DNA of 6,598 nt from Bacteroidales bacterium UBA4353. GTDB lineage: Bacteria; Bacteroidota; Bacteroidia; Bacteroidales; Paludibacteraceae. Positions 1 to 6,081 of this stretch are shown piece by piece. Under the pieces are notes generated by a model. The model was given only the letters and a program-made list of their open reading frames with translations. It ran no database searches and was not told where the DNA came from. Within the stretch, counting starts at the first letter, position 1. The number at the start of each line of letters is the position of its first letter. The DNA lies in the NCBI GenBank assembly GCA_002394025.1, contig DGSV01000077.1, forward strand, positions 3,881-10,478. The letters are read 5' to 3'. Made by a program: the position numbers and the translations under genes.

Positions 1-319
1 TACCTGTGAGGTTGCGCAGATAGTAGAGTTTGGCACGGCGAACTTTACCGTATTTGTTAACAACGATGCTGTCAATGAAAGGCGAGAAGAGCGGGAAGAT
101 ACGTTCAACACCAACGTTGTTGGATATTTTGCGTACCGTGAAACGTTTTTGTACTCCGGCTCCTGAAATGCGGATTACGTCACCGCGGAACTCCTGAATA
201 CGCTCTTTGTTGCCTTCTTTAATGCGGTAAGCCACTGTTACCGTGTCACCGCTGCGGAATGCGGGAATTTCTTTTTCGGGCACCTTAAATGCCTCTTCCG
301 CAACTTTAATCAAATCCAT
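1..319 (-). CDS. rplS: 50S ribosomal protein L19, C-terminal end missing
   Basis: This is ribosomal protein L19 of the large subunit, located at the 30S-50S interface. Reading the minus strand from the ATG at 319 gives 106 uninterrupted codons up to the window edge. The protein starts MDLIKVAEEAF and contains the family's conserved stretches: SGDTVTVAYRIKEGNKERIQ (about residues 23-42), FRGDVI, KRFTVRKIS, VGVERIFPL, SPFIDSI and the basic end KVRRAKLYYLRNLTG. Bacteroidota L19 is usually about 115-120 residues, so only the last 10 or so are lost. The start is fixed by the conserved N-terminus. No Shine-Dalgarno site precedes it; the upstream sequence is A/T-rich. The gene has its own promoter and a lipoprotein gene upstream, unlike the rpsP-rimM-trmD-rplS operon of Proteobacteria and Firmicutes. 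Identification is firm. Confidence 0.97.
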   Translation of the reverse strand, partial: MDLIKVAEEAFKVPEKEIPAFRSGDTVTVAYRIKEGNKERIQEFRGDVIRISGAGVQKRFTVRKISNNVGVERIFPLFSPFIDSIVVNKYGKVRRAKLYYLRNLTG

Positions 320-396
320 GATGGGTTAATTATTAAAGGGTTAATGGACTTGCATACGCGCCTTTCGTAAGGTGATGCCAGCGGCAAGCCCGAATT
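320..396 (-). promoter_or_regulatory. rplS 5' leader with predicted stem-loop
   Basis: This is the presumed untranslated leader of rplS, running from a transcription start estimated near 396 to the start codon. On the minus strand, GGGCTTGC (391-384) can pair with GCAAGTCC (353-346), giving eight base pairs with one G-U. Inside it, CCTT-ACGA-AAGG (372-361) forms a small tetraloop hairpin, and CGC (383-381) can pair with GCG (359-357). The 3' part of the leader is A/T-rich and unstructured. Autoregulatory L19 leaders are known in low-GC Gram-positives, but I cannot show this one is homologous. It may simply be a stabilising 5' hairpin. The pairing is seen; regulation is inferred. Confidence 0.4.
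323..345. repeat. short direct repeat next to the rplS start
   Basis: The octamer GGGTTAAT occurs twice on the plus strand, at 323-330 and 338-345, with a 15-bp period. In the rplS mRNA this reads AUUAACCC twice, ending 3 nt before the AUG. It sits in the ribosome loading region. It could affect initiation or be a chance A/T-rich duplication; nothing else supports a function. Confidence 0.3.
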
Positions 397-402
397 GGAC
401 TG

Positions 403-434
403 CAAAGTTACAAATAATTTTCCATTCTCACAAA
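403..434 (-). promoter_or_regulatory. Bacteroidota-type promoter of rplS
   Basis: On the minus strand the -33 element TTTG (434-431) is followed by a 20-nt spacer and the -7 element TAACTTTG (410-403). This is an exact fit to the Bacteroidota primary sigma consensus TTTG-N19-21-TAnnTTTG. Transcription would start around 395-399, leaving a leader of about 77-80 nt before rplS. It lies downstream of the lipoprotein gene on the same strand, so rplS need not depend on that gene's promoter. Confidence 0.8.
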
Positions 435-541
435 TGGTTTTCTTGTGTAATATTATGATAAATTGTCGGGAGTAAGTATGGGCGGAATGTCAGGAATTGT
501 ATGGGTTAGACATTGTAGTACATGACATGCACATAGTTGCT

Positions 542-1801
542 TTATTCCGTGACAGCTATTGCTGTTATGGTGTTGTCGTGATTGGCGATGTGCTGTGGTT
601 CACCGATTTGAACGCGTGTTGGCATGCCGAGTGGCAACCGCTCGATGTCTTTGCCTGTGATGTAGTAGAGCATGCCTTCGGAGCGGTCAAGATAGGGTAG
701 AGTTCCGTCGGCAATTACTATTTCAGCAAGCGTATTACCTTTGAAATCCACTATTTGCATCTGTTCTCCGTTGGCGACAATGATGATTGAGCGCATGGCG
801 TCAATGATCGTACCTCTGCCTGACAGCGTTGATAGTTGTGTGTTGGTTGCCGTATATATTCCCGATGCTGTGGCATAGGCTGGTTGGTTAAAATATGTTG
901 TGACAGCAGTGATGTCTTCCGACGTGCTATGCAGTGCGCCCATTGAAGAATAAATTCCGCGTGCTGTGGCCCATAGTAGTAAGCCTTCGTTTGCGGTGAT
1001 GGAGAGCGCGTTAGTGATGTCTGTGGCTGCTATTATACCGTTATCAATCTTAACCACGTTGCCACTAGTTAGCAGCACGTACAGCATATTTTCGGCATAA
1101 CACATTTGCACGGCGTCATCAGTTAGTACATCGTCGAGTTCGTAAGGCATTGATGTTACGTTATCGACTATAGGCTCGCGCATTAATTTTCTGTTAATAT
1201 CGCTGTAGTATAGAGCTTTACCGTCGTGCTCCAATACTATGACGTCTTTGGTGACAGTAAGTGGTTTCTGTCCGCTGACAGTGACTGTAAGCGTTATGGT
1301 TTCTTTGTTGCTGCTATTGAGGAAATAGACGGTAGGTTGCGCTTCTGTTGATGTGTTGCCTTCAGTTCCGACGACGGAGGCATTGTCGGAGAACTGCCAG
1401 AGGTAGTTCACGGTCAGGTTGTTGGGGTTGAATACTAAAGCTTTGAAAGTCACCGATGTCATCTGTTCCAGTGTGTCTGCTATGTCAATGACGGGCATAG
1501 TGTCTGCAATAATAATGGTCTGTGAGGCCATGTAGCGCGCTTCGGCATCGGCTTGTACGCTTACCACGTACTCTCCGGGGGCGGTGAAAATATGTGATGG
1601 GCTACGGTATGACGATGCGGTATTGTCGCCGAACATCCACAGCCAACTCTCTCCACCTGTTGACGTGTTGACAAAACTTACCGTTTCGCCGGCACGGGGG
1701 TGTTCGGGGCTATAGGTAAAAGCAACGGTGATATCTTTCTTGCAGCCCATCAGAATCAGGCTCATCAATAGTAGTATATAGGTGCTGAACTTAGCTCTCA
1801 T
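542..1801 (-). CDS. PKD-domain lipoprotein of unknown function
   Basis: I do not recognise a named family for this 419-residue predicted lipoprotein. A basic N-terminus (MRAKF) leads into a hydrophobic segment (residues 8-19) and a lipobox LMGC, with Cys20 as the lipidated residue. It is followed by KKD, loosely like Bacteroidota surface-export signals, so an outer-membrane location is likely. Residues about 24-85 form a PKD (immunoglobulin-like) domain, with WMFGDN at 55-60 and SPSHIF...PGEYVVSV near 67-82. Residues about 104-191 look like a second, degenerate PKD domain (YLWQFSDN at 133-140, Ser replacing the usual Gly). The remainder (192-419) is rich in short beta-strand patterns such as LYYSD, GNVVKI, ARGIYS and GMLYYITG, suggesting a beta-propeller-like fold. 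An in-frame ATG at 1828 would add nine residues, but it lies inside the promoter's -7 box, so 1801 is preferred. A sensor, adhesin or glycan-binding role is possible but unproven. No clear terminator follows it. Confidence 0.8.
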   Translation of the reverse strand: MRAKFSTYILLLMSLILMGCKKDITVAFTYSPEHPRAGETVSFVNTSTGGESWLWMFGDNTASSYRSPSHIFTAPGEYVVSVQADAEARYMASQTIIIADTMPVIDIADTLEQMTSVTFKALVFNPNNLTVNYLWQFSDNASVVGTEGNTSTEAQPTVYFLNSSNKETITLTVTVSGQKPLTVTKDVIVLEHDGKALYYSDINRKLMREPIVDNVTSMPYELDDVLTDDAVQMCYAENMLYVLLTSGNVVKIDNGIIAATDITNALSITANEGLLLWATARGIYSSMGALHSTSEDITAVTTYFNQPAYATASGIYTATNTQLSTLSGRGTIIDAMRSIIIVANGEQMQIVDFKGNTLAEIVIADGTLPYLDRSEGMLYYITGKDIERLPLGMPTRVQIGEPQHIANHDNTITAIAVTE

Positions 1802-1825
1802 AGATGAAAAATCAATATTTAACTG

Positions 1826-1857
1826 CAAAATTACGTTATTTTCAGCAAATAGTCAAA
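1826..1857 (-). promoter_or_regulatory. Bacteroidota-type promoter of the PKD lipoprotein gene
   Basis: On the minus strand TTTG (1857-1854) is followed by 20 nt and TAATTTTG (1833-1826), an exact match to the TTTG-N19-21-TAnnTTTG pattern. Transcription is expected near 1818-1822, giving a leader of about 20 nt before the ATG at 1801. The box overlaps the alternative ATG at 1828, which therefore would not be transcribed from here. A second TTTG at 1849-1846 is only 12 nt from the -7 element and does not fit. Confidence 0.75.
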
Positions 1858-1885
1858 TGTGAGGCTTACTTTTTTTAATACTCAG

Positions 1886-1918
1886 TTGCTTTCATGTGGA
1901 AAAAAATCAGTAATTTTG
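1886..1918 (+). promoter_or_regulatory. promoter of pgk and the downstream gene run
   Basis: The -7 element TAATTTTG at 1911-1918 matches the Bacteroidota consensus exactly. The -33 element is weaker: TTGC at 1886-1889 with a 21-nt spacer. Transcription should start near 1923-1926, about 30 nt before the pgk ATG. The short leader is very A-rich (a run of eight A at 1936-1943), typical of initiation without a Shine-Dalgarno site in this phylum. It probably drives all six plus-strand genes. It faces away from the lipoprotein promoter, with 28 bp between the two -33 elements. Confidence 0.7.
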
Positions 1919-1954
1919 CAATTAGAATTATCAACAAAAAAAATAAATATCACT

Positions 1955-3202
1955 ATGAATTTTTCTGATTTCAATTTTGCCGGCCACAAGGCCATAGTAC
2001 GTGTTGATTTTAACGTACCCCTTGATGAGAATGGTGTAATCACTGATGACACCCGTATTCGCGGTGCTCTTCCCACGCTGAAGAAAATCCTCGACGATGG
2101 TGGTGCTTTGATTATCATGAGTCACATGGGTAAGCCCAAGGGCAAGGTTAATATGAAGATGTCGTTGGGTCAGATAGTACCCGCTGTTAGCAGAGCTCTC
2201 GGTGTTGACGTTAAGTTTGCCCCTGACTGCGCTAAGGCTCAAGAAGCTGCCGCAGGCCTTAAGGGTGGTGAGGCGCTTCTGCTTGAGAACCTTCGTTTCT
2301 ATCCTGAAGAGGAAGGAAAACCCGTAGGCATAGAAAAAGACGATCCGGCTTATGATGATGCCAAGAAGGAAATGAAAGCCCGCCAGAAAGATTTTGCCAA
2401 AACTCTCGCTTCTTATGCTGACTGCTATGTAATGGACGCTTTCGGAACTGCCCACCGCCGTCATGCATCAACAGCCGTTATTGCCGATTATTTCGATGCC
2501 GACCACAAAATGCTCGGCCTGCTTATGGAGAAAGAAGTCAACGCTGTTGACAATGTATTGAGCAATATCCGTCGTCCGTTCACGGCTATCATGGGTGGCT
2601 CGAAGGTTTCGACCAAGATAGGTATCATCATGAATCTCATGGATAAGGTTGACAATCTTATTTTGTGTGGTGGCATGACATATACTTTTGCCAAAGCTCA
2701 AGGAGGTCATATCGGCAACTCACTCTGCGAAGACGATAAACTTGAGTTGGCTCTCGATATTATTCGTCAGGCCAAAGAGAAGGGTGTAAATCTCGTTCTC
2801 GGCACCGATTGCGTGGCAGCTGATAAGTTCGATAACAACGCTAATACTCAGGTCGTTCCCGCCAATGCTATTCCCGAAGGTTGGGAAGGTCTTGATGCCG
2901 GTCCTGAAACTCGCAAAGCCTTCGCGGCAGCAATCGAGGGAGCAAAAACAATACTATGGAATGGTCCCGCGGGAGTATTCGAATTCGATAATTTCACCGG
3001 TGGCTCGCGAGCTATAGCCGAAGCCATCGCCAAAGCTACCGCCAATGGCGCTTTCTCGCTGATAGGCGGAGGTGATTCGGTGGCGTGCATTAACAAGTTC
3101 GGCATGGCAGACCAAGTGTCGTACATCAGCACCGGTGGCGGAGCACTGCTCGAAGCCATAGAAGGCAAACAACTGCCGGGTGTGGTGGCCATTAAGGGCT
3201 AA
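1955..3202 (+). CDS. pgk: phosphoglycerate kinase
   Basis: This cytoplasmic glycolytic enzyme transfers phosphate between 1,3-bisphosphoglycerate and ADP, yielding 3-phosphoglycerate and ATP. The 415-residue product has the PGK signature IVRVDFNVPL (14-23), the substrate-binding stretches DTRIRGALPT (32-41) and SHMGKPKG (56-63), LLLENLRF (108-115), DAFGTAHRRHAS (161-172), GGSKVSTK (214-221), WNGPAGVFE (335-343), the nucleotide loop GGGDSVA (371-377) and STGGGALLEAIEGKQLPG (392-409). A charged insertion at about 119-147 makes it longer than the typical 390-400 residues; as far as I recall this is normal for Bacteroidales. Met160 and Arg169 replace the more usual Asn and Ala around DAFGTAHR. 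The frame stays open upstream to 1859, but that stretch covers the promoter, and homology begins at MNFSDFNFAG, so 1955 is the start. It is the first gene of the six-gene run; amn follows after 4 nt. Confidence 0.97.
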   Translation: MNFSDFNFAGHKAIVRVDFNVPLDENGVITDDTRIRGALPTLKKILDDGGALIIMSHMGKPKGKVNMKMSLGQIVPAVSRALGVDVKFAPDCAKAQEAAAGLKGGEALLLENLRFYPEEEGKPVGIEKDDPAYDDAKKEMKARQKDFAKTLASYADCYVMDAFGTAHRRHASTAVIADYFDADHKMLGLLMEKEVNAVDNVLSNIRRPFTAIMGGSKVSTKIGIIMNLMDKVDNLILCGGMTYTFAKAQGGHIGNSLCEDDKLELALDIIRQAKEKGVNLVLGTDCVAADKFDNNANTQVVPANAIPEGWEGLDAGPETRKAFAAAIEGAKTILWNGPAGVFEFDNFTGGSRAIAEAIAKATANGAFSLIGGGDSVACINKFGMADQVSYISTGGGALLEAIEGKQLPGVVAIKG

Positions 3203-3206
3203 AAAC

Positions 3207-4010
3207 ATGAATCCTATGGAAGTCAATAGCGAACAAATAAAAACCAAGGAAGATATTGTCAGTAACTGGCTTGAGCGCTATACTAAGCGCAAGTTGTCAG
3301 ACTTCGGGGAATACATTCTGCTGACGAACTTCAACAACTATGTTGAGAAGTTCGCTCAGTGGAATGACACCGAGGTGTTGGGTCGCGATGGCAATATGAT
3401 TAACGCCAGCGCTGAAGGCATCACCATCATCAATTTCGGAATGGGTTCGCCCAATGCCGCTTTGATTATGGATTTGTTGTCAGCCGTACATCCCCGTGCT
3501 GTCCTCTTTCTTGGCAAGTGTGGTGGACTTCGTGATAAGAATCATGTCGGCGACTACATACTACCCTCAGCCGCGATTCGCGGTGAGGGTACCAGCGATG
3601 ACTATTTCCCTCCTGAGATACCTGCCTTGCCGGCATTCAGCCTGCAACGTGCCGTGTCAAGTAATATCCGCGACTTTGGTCATGACTATTGGACAGGAAC
3701 CGTATTCACCACCAATAGGCGGGTTTGGGAGCATGACGTGAAATTCCGCGAATATTTGCGTTCCACGCGGGCTCTGGCGGTGGATATGGAAACAGCGACA
3801 TTGTTCTCCGTAGGATTTCATAACAGCATACCTACCGGGGCACTATTGCTCGTGTCGGATATGCCTCTGTTGCCCGGAGGCATAAAAACGGCTGAAAGCG
3901 ATAAGAAAGTCACCGCAAATTTTGTTGATGAGCACTTACGCATAGGCATAAAATCTTTGGTATCTATACAGCATAATTCACGCACCATAAAGCACCTGCG
4001 TTTCGAGTAG
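3207..4010 (+). CDS. amn: AMP nucleosidase, short form
   Basis: The enzyme hydrolyses AMP to adenine and ribose 5-phosphate in the cytoplasm, linking adenylate pools to purine salvage. The 267-residue protein has the nucleoside phosphorylase/hydrolase fold markers: INFGMGSPNAAL (75-86, phosphate-binding loop), LFLGKCGGL (100-108), RGEGTSDDYFPPE (125-137), TGTVFTTNRRVWEHD (163-177), the ribose-binding AVDMETATLF (191-200) and LLVSDMP (214-220), with Asp218 as the probable catalytic acid. The E. coli enzyme is about 484 residues with an N-terminal regulatory domain; this version is essentially the catalytic domain alone, as I recall for Bacteroidota. ATG 3207 is four nt after the pgk stop. An ATG at 3216, three codons in, is an equally possible start. 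The upstream in-frame ATG at 3180 would overlap pgk and is unlikely. Another PNP/UDP-family nucleosidase is the main alternative, but the motifs fit AMP nucleosidase well. Confidence 0.9.
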   Translation: MNPMEVNSEQIKTKEDIVSNWLERYTKRKLSDFGEYILLTNFNNYVEKFAQWNDTEVLGRDGNMINASAEGITIINFGMGSPNAALIMDLLSAVHPRAVLFLGKCGGLRDKNHVGDYILPSAAIRGEGTSDDYFPPEIPALPAFSLQRAVSSNIRDFGHDYWTGTVFTTNRRVWEHDVKFREYLRSTRALAVDMETATLFSVGFHNSIPTGALLLVSDMPLLPGGIKTAESDKKVTANFVDEHLRIGIKSLVSIQHNSRTIKHLRFE

Positions 4011-4012
4011 TA

Positions 4013-5044
4013 ATGGCTAAGTCTTCGGGCTTGACATACGAGAATATCATGGCGGAGCTTCGGCAACAGAAGTTTCGCCCTGTGTATTTGCTCATGGGCG
4101 ATGAAGCTTACTATATTGACCTGCTCGCGGACTATTTTGAGAAGCAAGTTCTGGACGATATGGCTCGTGAGTTTGACCTCACGGTGATTTATGGTAAGGA
4201 CCTGCCCGATATGACAACCTTGGTGAGTACGTGCCAACGCTATCCCATGATGGGTGAGCGACAAGTGGTAATACTCAAGGAGGCTCAGACGGTGGACAAG
4301 AATAAATGTCATTGGGATAGTCTAACGCCGTATATAGAGCATTATTCGCCCCGCACAATTCTTGTTATATGTTATAAATACGGTAGCATGGATGCCCGTA
4401 AGCAGCCCGTTAAAGCTATCGAGAGTGTCGGAGGTGCTGTGCTGAAAACAGCAAAACTCTATGATAATCAGGTAGAGCCGTGGATTAACAACTATGCCCG
4501 CGCTAACGGCATTCAGATGGAACAACGCGCAGTGCAACTTCTTGCGGCAAATCTCGGTGCCGACTTGTTGAAAATAGTCGGTGAGATAGATAAACTGCGA
4601 GTAGCAAAGCCTACGGGGCAGATAACGGCAGCCGACATAGAAAAATACGTAGGTATCAGCAAGGATTTCAACACCTTTGAACTTATTAGCGCCTTGAGTC
4701 AGGGTAATGCCTATAAGTGCTATCAAATAACTCAGTATTTTGCTGATAACGAAAAAAATAACGCTATTCAGTTTGTATTAACAATGCTGTTCCGCTATTT
4801 CTCGCAGGTCTTGATACTTCTTTATCTGCCAAAAGAAATGGATCGTTATGGCAAAGCGTCGGCATTGGGAGTAAGTCCCTATGTGATGGCTGACTATGAG
4901 AATGGCGCAAAGCGTTTCGACGCATGGAAATGCCTGCACGCCATAACGTGGATACGTGAGGCTGATGCCAAATCGAAAGGCGTAGGAGGAGTGTTTAGTA
5001 GTGAGGATATTTATAAGGAATTAATTTTTAAGCTGTTAAATTAG
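4013..5044 (+). CDS. holA: DNA polymerase III subunit delta
   Basis: This is the delta subunit of the clamp-loader complex, which opens the beta sliding clamp and loads it on primed DNA. The 343-residue length is typical. The N-terminal AAA+-like domain begins with RPVYLLMGDEAYYID (22-36), a degenerate nucleotide-binding region with no Walker A lysine, as expected because delta does not bind ATP. ERQVVILKEAQ (82-92) and PRTILVICYKYGSMD (113-127) follow the usual delta pattern. The lid and C-terminal collar region includes ADLLKIVGEIDKL (183-195), FELISALSQGN (222-232) and IQFVLTMLFRYFSQVLILLY (252-271), characteristic of HolA. The ATG lies 2 nt after the amn stop, so translation is probably coupled. 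There is no Shine-Dalgarno site. Sequence conservation in this family is low, but the order of motifs is clear. Confidence 0.92.
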   Translation: MAKSSGLTYENIMAELRQQKFRPVYLLMGDEAYYIDLLADYFEKQVLDDMAREFDLTVIYGKDLPDMTTLVSTCQRYPMMGERQVVILKEAQTVDKNKCHWDSLTPYIEHYSPRTILVICYKYGSMDARKQPVKAIESVGGAVLKTAKLYDNQVEPWINNYARANGIQMEQRAVQLLAANLGADLLKIVGEIDKLRVAKPTGQITAADIEKYVGISKDFNTFELISALSQGNAYKCYQITQYFADNEKNNAIQFVLTMLFRYFSQVLILLYLPKEMDRYGKASALGVSPYVMADYENGAKRFDAWKCLHAITWIREADAKSKGVGGVFSSEDIYKELIFKLLN

Positions 5045-5051
5045 TATTATA

Positions 5052-5291
5052 ATGATAACTCTTGGTTCAATTATTTTGGGCGGTCTTGCAGGTTTCTTAG
5101 CCTCGCAACTCATGAAAGGTCACGGCAGTGGCATCTTAGTCAATATTCTTGTTGGCATATTAGGCGGTTTCCTTGGCGGCTGGCTCTTCAGTCTGTTGGG
5201 CATAACCACTACCGGTGGCATCGTTGGTGAACTGGTGGTAAGCACAGTCGGTGCGGTAGTTTTGCTGTGGCTTGTGTCAAAACTCAAGTAG
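5052..5291 (+). CDS. GlsB/YeaQ/YmgE-family small membrane protein
   Basis: This 79-residue protein is almost entirely hydrophobic and belongs to the transglycosylase-associated (GlsB/YeaQ/YmgE) family, often annotated as stress-response membrane proteins; its biochemical activity is unknown. Three membrane segments are visible, at about residues 3-21, 27-50 and 56-77. They carry glycine-rich helix-packing patterns: GGLAGFLAS (10-18), GILGGFLGGWLF (35-46) and GGIVGELVVSTVGA (55-68). A short polar loop, KGHGSG (22-27), separates the first two. The ATG is 7 nt after the holA stop and the next gene starts 4 nt after this one ends, so it is inside the operon. The A/T-rich sequence before the ATG is typical of Bacteroidota starts. 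The family assignment is strong; the role is not known. Confidence 0.88.
   Translation: MITLGSIILGGLAGFLASQLMKGHGSGILVNILVGILGGFLGGWLFSLLGITTTGGIVGELVVSTVGAVVLLWLVSKLK
5257..5264 (+). promoter_or_regulatory. possible weak internal -7 element before the patatin gene
   Basis: TAGTTTTG matches the Bacteroidota -7 consensus TAnnTTTG and lies 31 nt before the patatin ATG, inside the small membrane protein gene. No TTTG is found 19-21 nt upstream (TGGT is at the N20 position). It could allow some separate expression of the patatin gene and tadA, or be chance. Confidence 0.15.
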
Positions 5292-5295
5292 TGCG

Positions 5296-6081
5296 ATGAC
5301 CTTTAAGGAACTGGTTGATATTAAGCGCCGCAATCCTTCTCATCGGATAGGTGTCGCGCTCAGTGGTGGTGGTATCAAGGGCTTGTGCCATGCCGGAGCC
5401 ATTAGGGCATTGGAAGAAATAGGTATCCGTCCCGATGTGATATCCGGAGTTAGCGCCGGTTCGGTGGTAGGTGCCTTGTATGCTGACGGTCGTACTCCTG
5501 AGCAGATAGCTGATATGTTTATGAATATCACTTTCCGCAGCAGTACTCTTTACGACAGGGCAGGGGGGGGCTTCTTGAATATAAAACCATTCCTGAAACT
5601 TGTTCATAGCAATTTGACGAGCCGCCGCATTGAGGAACTGCAGATACCTCTGCATATTGTTGCCACAGATCTTGATCATGGCAAGAGTGTGGTCTTTACC
5701 CGGGGCAATTTGCTGCAAAGTGTGGCGGCTTCGTGTTCTGTGCCTGTGCTGTTTACGCCAACAATCATCGATGGAGTGCATTATGTTGACGGGGGAGTGT
5801 TCAAAAATTTCCCGGCGACGACTATACGTGACTATTGCGACACGCTGATAGGCATTAATGCTAGTCCTATGATGGCAGAGAAGTATAAGATTAACGTTGC
5901 CAACGTCCTTGAACGCGTATATCATTTCATGTTCAAGGCCAATATCGTTCATGACCGCGAGGTGTGTGATATTCTTCTTGAGCCTGAGGCAATGGGTATG
6001 TACGACACTTTTGATGTTGAGAAATCGCAGGAAATCTACGATTTGGGCTATAATTACACTAAAAGTTTTTTTGATGAATGA
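5296..6081 (+). CDS. patatin-like phospholipase (RssA-type serine hydrolase)
   Basis: This 261-residue protein is a patatin-family acyl hydrolase using a Ser-Asp dyad, expected to cleave acyl esters of phospholipids or related lipids. The order of motifs is complete: oxyanion hole GGGIKG (24-29), nucleophile elbow GVSAGS (51-56) with Ser53, and catalytic Asp165 in VDGGVFKNFP (164-173). The middle section IPLHIVATDLDHGKSVVF (117-134) and AASCSVPVLFTP (144-155) are also typical of bacterial RssA-like members. There is no signal peptide or membrane segment, so it is probably cytoplasmic or acts on the inner face of the membrane. ATG 5296 lies 4 nt after the preceding stop. The frame is open upstream into that gene, but no motif requires it. 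It overlaps tadA by 8 nt. Codons 90-92 contain a run of eight G. The substrate cannot be told from sequence. Confidence 0.92.
   Translation: MTFKELVDIKRRNPSHRIGVALSGGGIKGLCHAGAIRALEEIGIRPDVISGVSAGSVVGALYADGRTPEQIADMFMNITFRSSTLYDRAGGGFLNIKPFLKLVHSNLTSRRIEELQIPLHIVATDLDHGKSVVFTRGNLLQSVAASCSVPVLFTPTIIDGVHYVDGGVFKNFPATTIRDYCDTLIGINASPMMAEKYKINVANVLERVYHFMFKANIVHDREVCDILLEPEAMGMYDTFDVEKSQEIYDLGYNYTKSFFDE
5563..5570 (+). repeat. G8 homopolymer inside the patatin gene
   Basis: Eight consecutive G encode Gly90, Gly91 and the first two bases of Gly92 (GGG GGG GGC), between the GVSAGS nucleophile and the catalytic Asp. A gain or loss of one G would shift the frame before Asp165 is reached. As given, the frame is intact and the full protein is encoded. 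It is the longest G run I see in the window; tadA has a G6 near 6445. Confidence 0.9.

Noticed and set aside
435..541. Terminator for the lipoprotein gene
   Set aside because: The stretch contains small palindromes (TAATATTA, TGTAGTACA) but no stable GC-rich hairpin followed by a T run on the minus strand.
497..700. 67-codon plus-strand frame overlapping the lipoprotein 3' end
   Set aside because: Most of it is antisense to the lipoprotein gene, with a Trp/Cys/His-rich product and no plus-strand promoter ahead of it.
1859..1954. N-terminal extension of PGK by 32 residues
   Set aside because: The extension covers the pgk promoter -7 box and the A-rich leader, and PGK homology begins at the ATG at 1955.
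1931..2464. 177-codon open frame on the minus strand opposite pgk
   Set aside because: It lies entirely opposite the pgk gene and its leader, has no recognisable domain, and its protein looks like a reverse-strand shadow of conserved pgk codons.
5284..5952. 222-codon open frame on the minus strand opposite the patatin gene
   Set aside because: It is antisense to a complete patatin with all catalytic motifs, the composition is unlike a real protein (rich in His, Arg and Thr), and no promoter was seen for it.
5897..6073. N-terminal extension of TadA by 59 residues
   Set aside because: It lies wholly within the patatin gene in another frame, lacks family similarity, and TadA of normal length starts at 6074.
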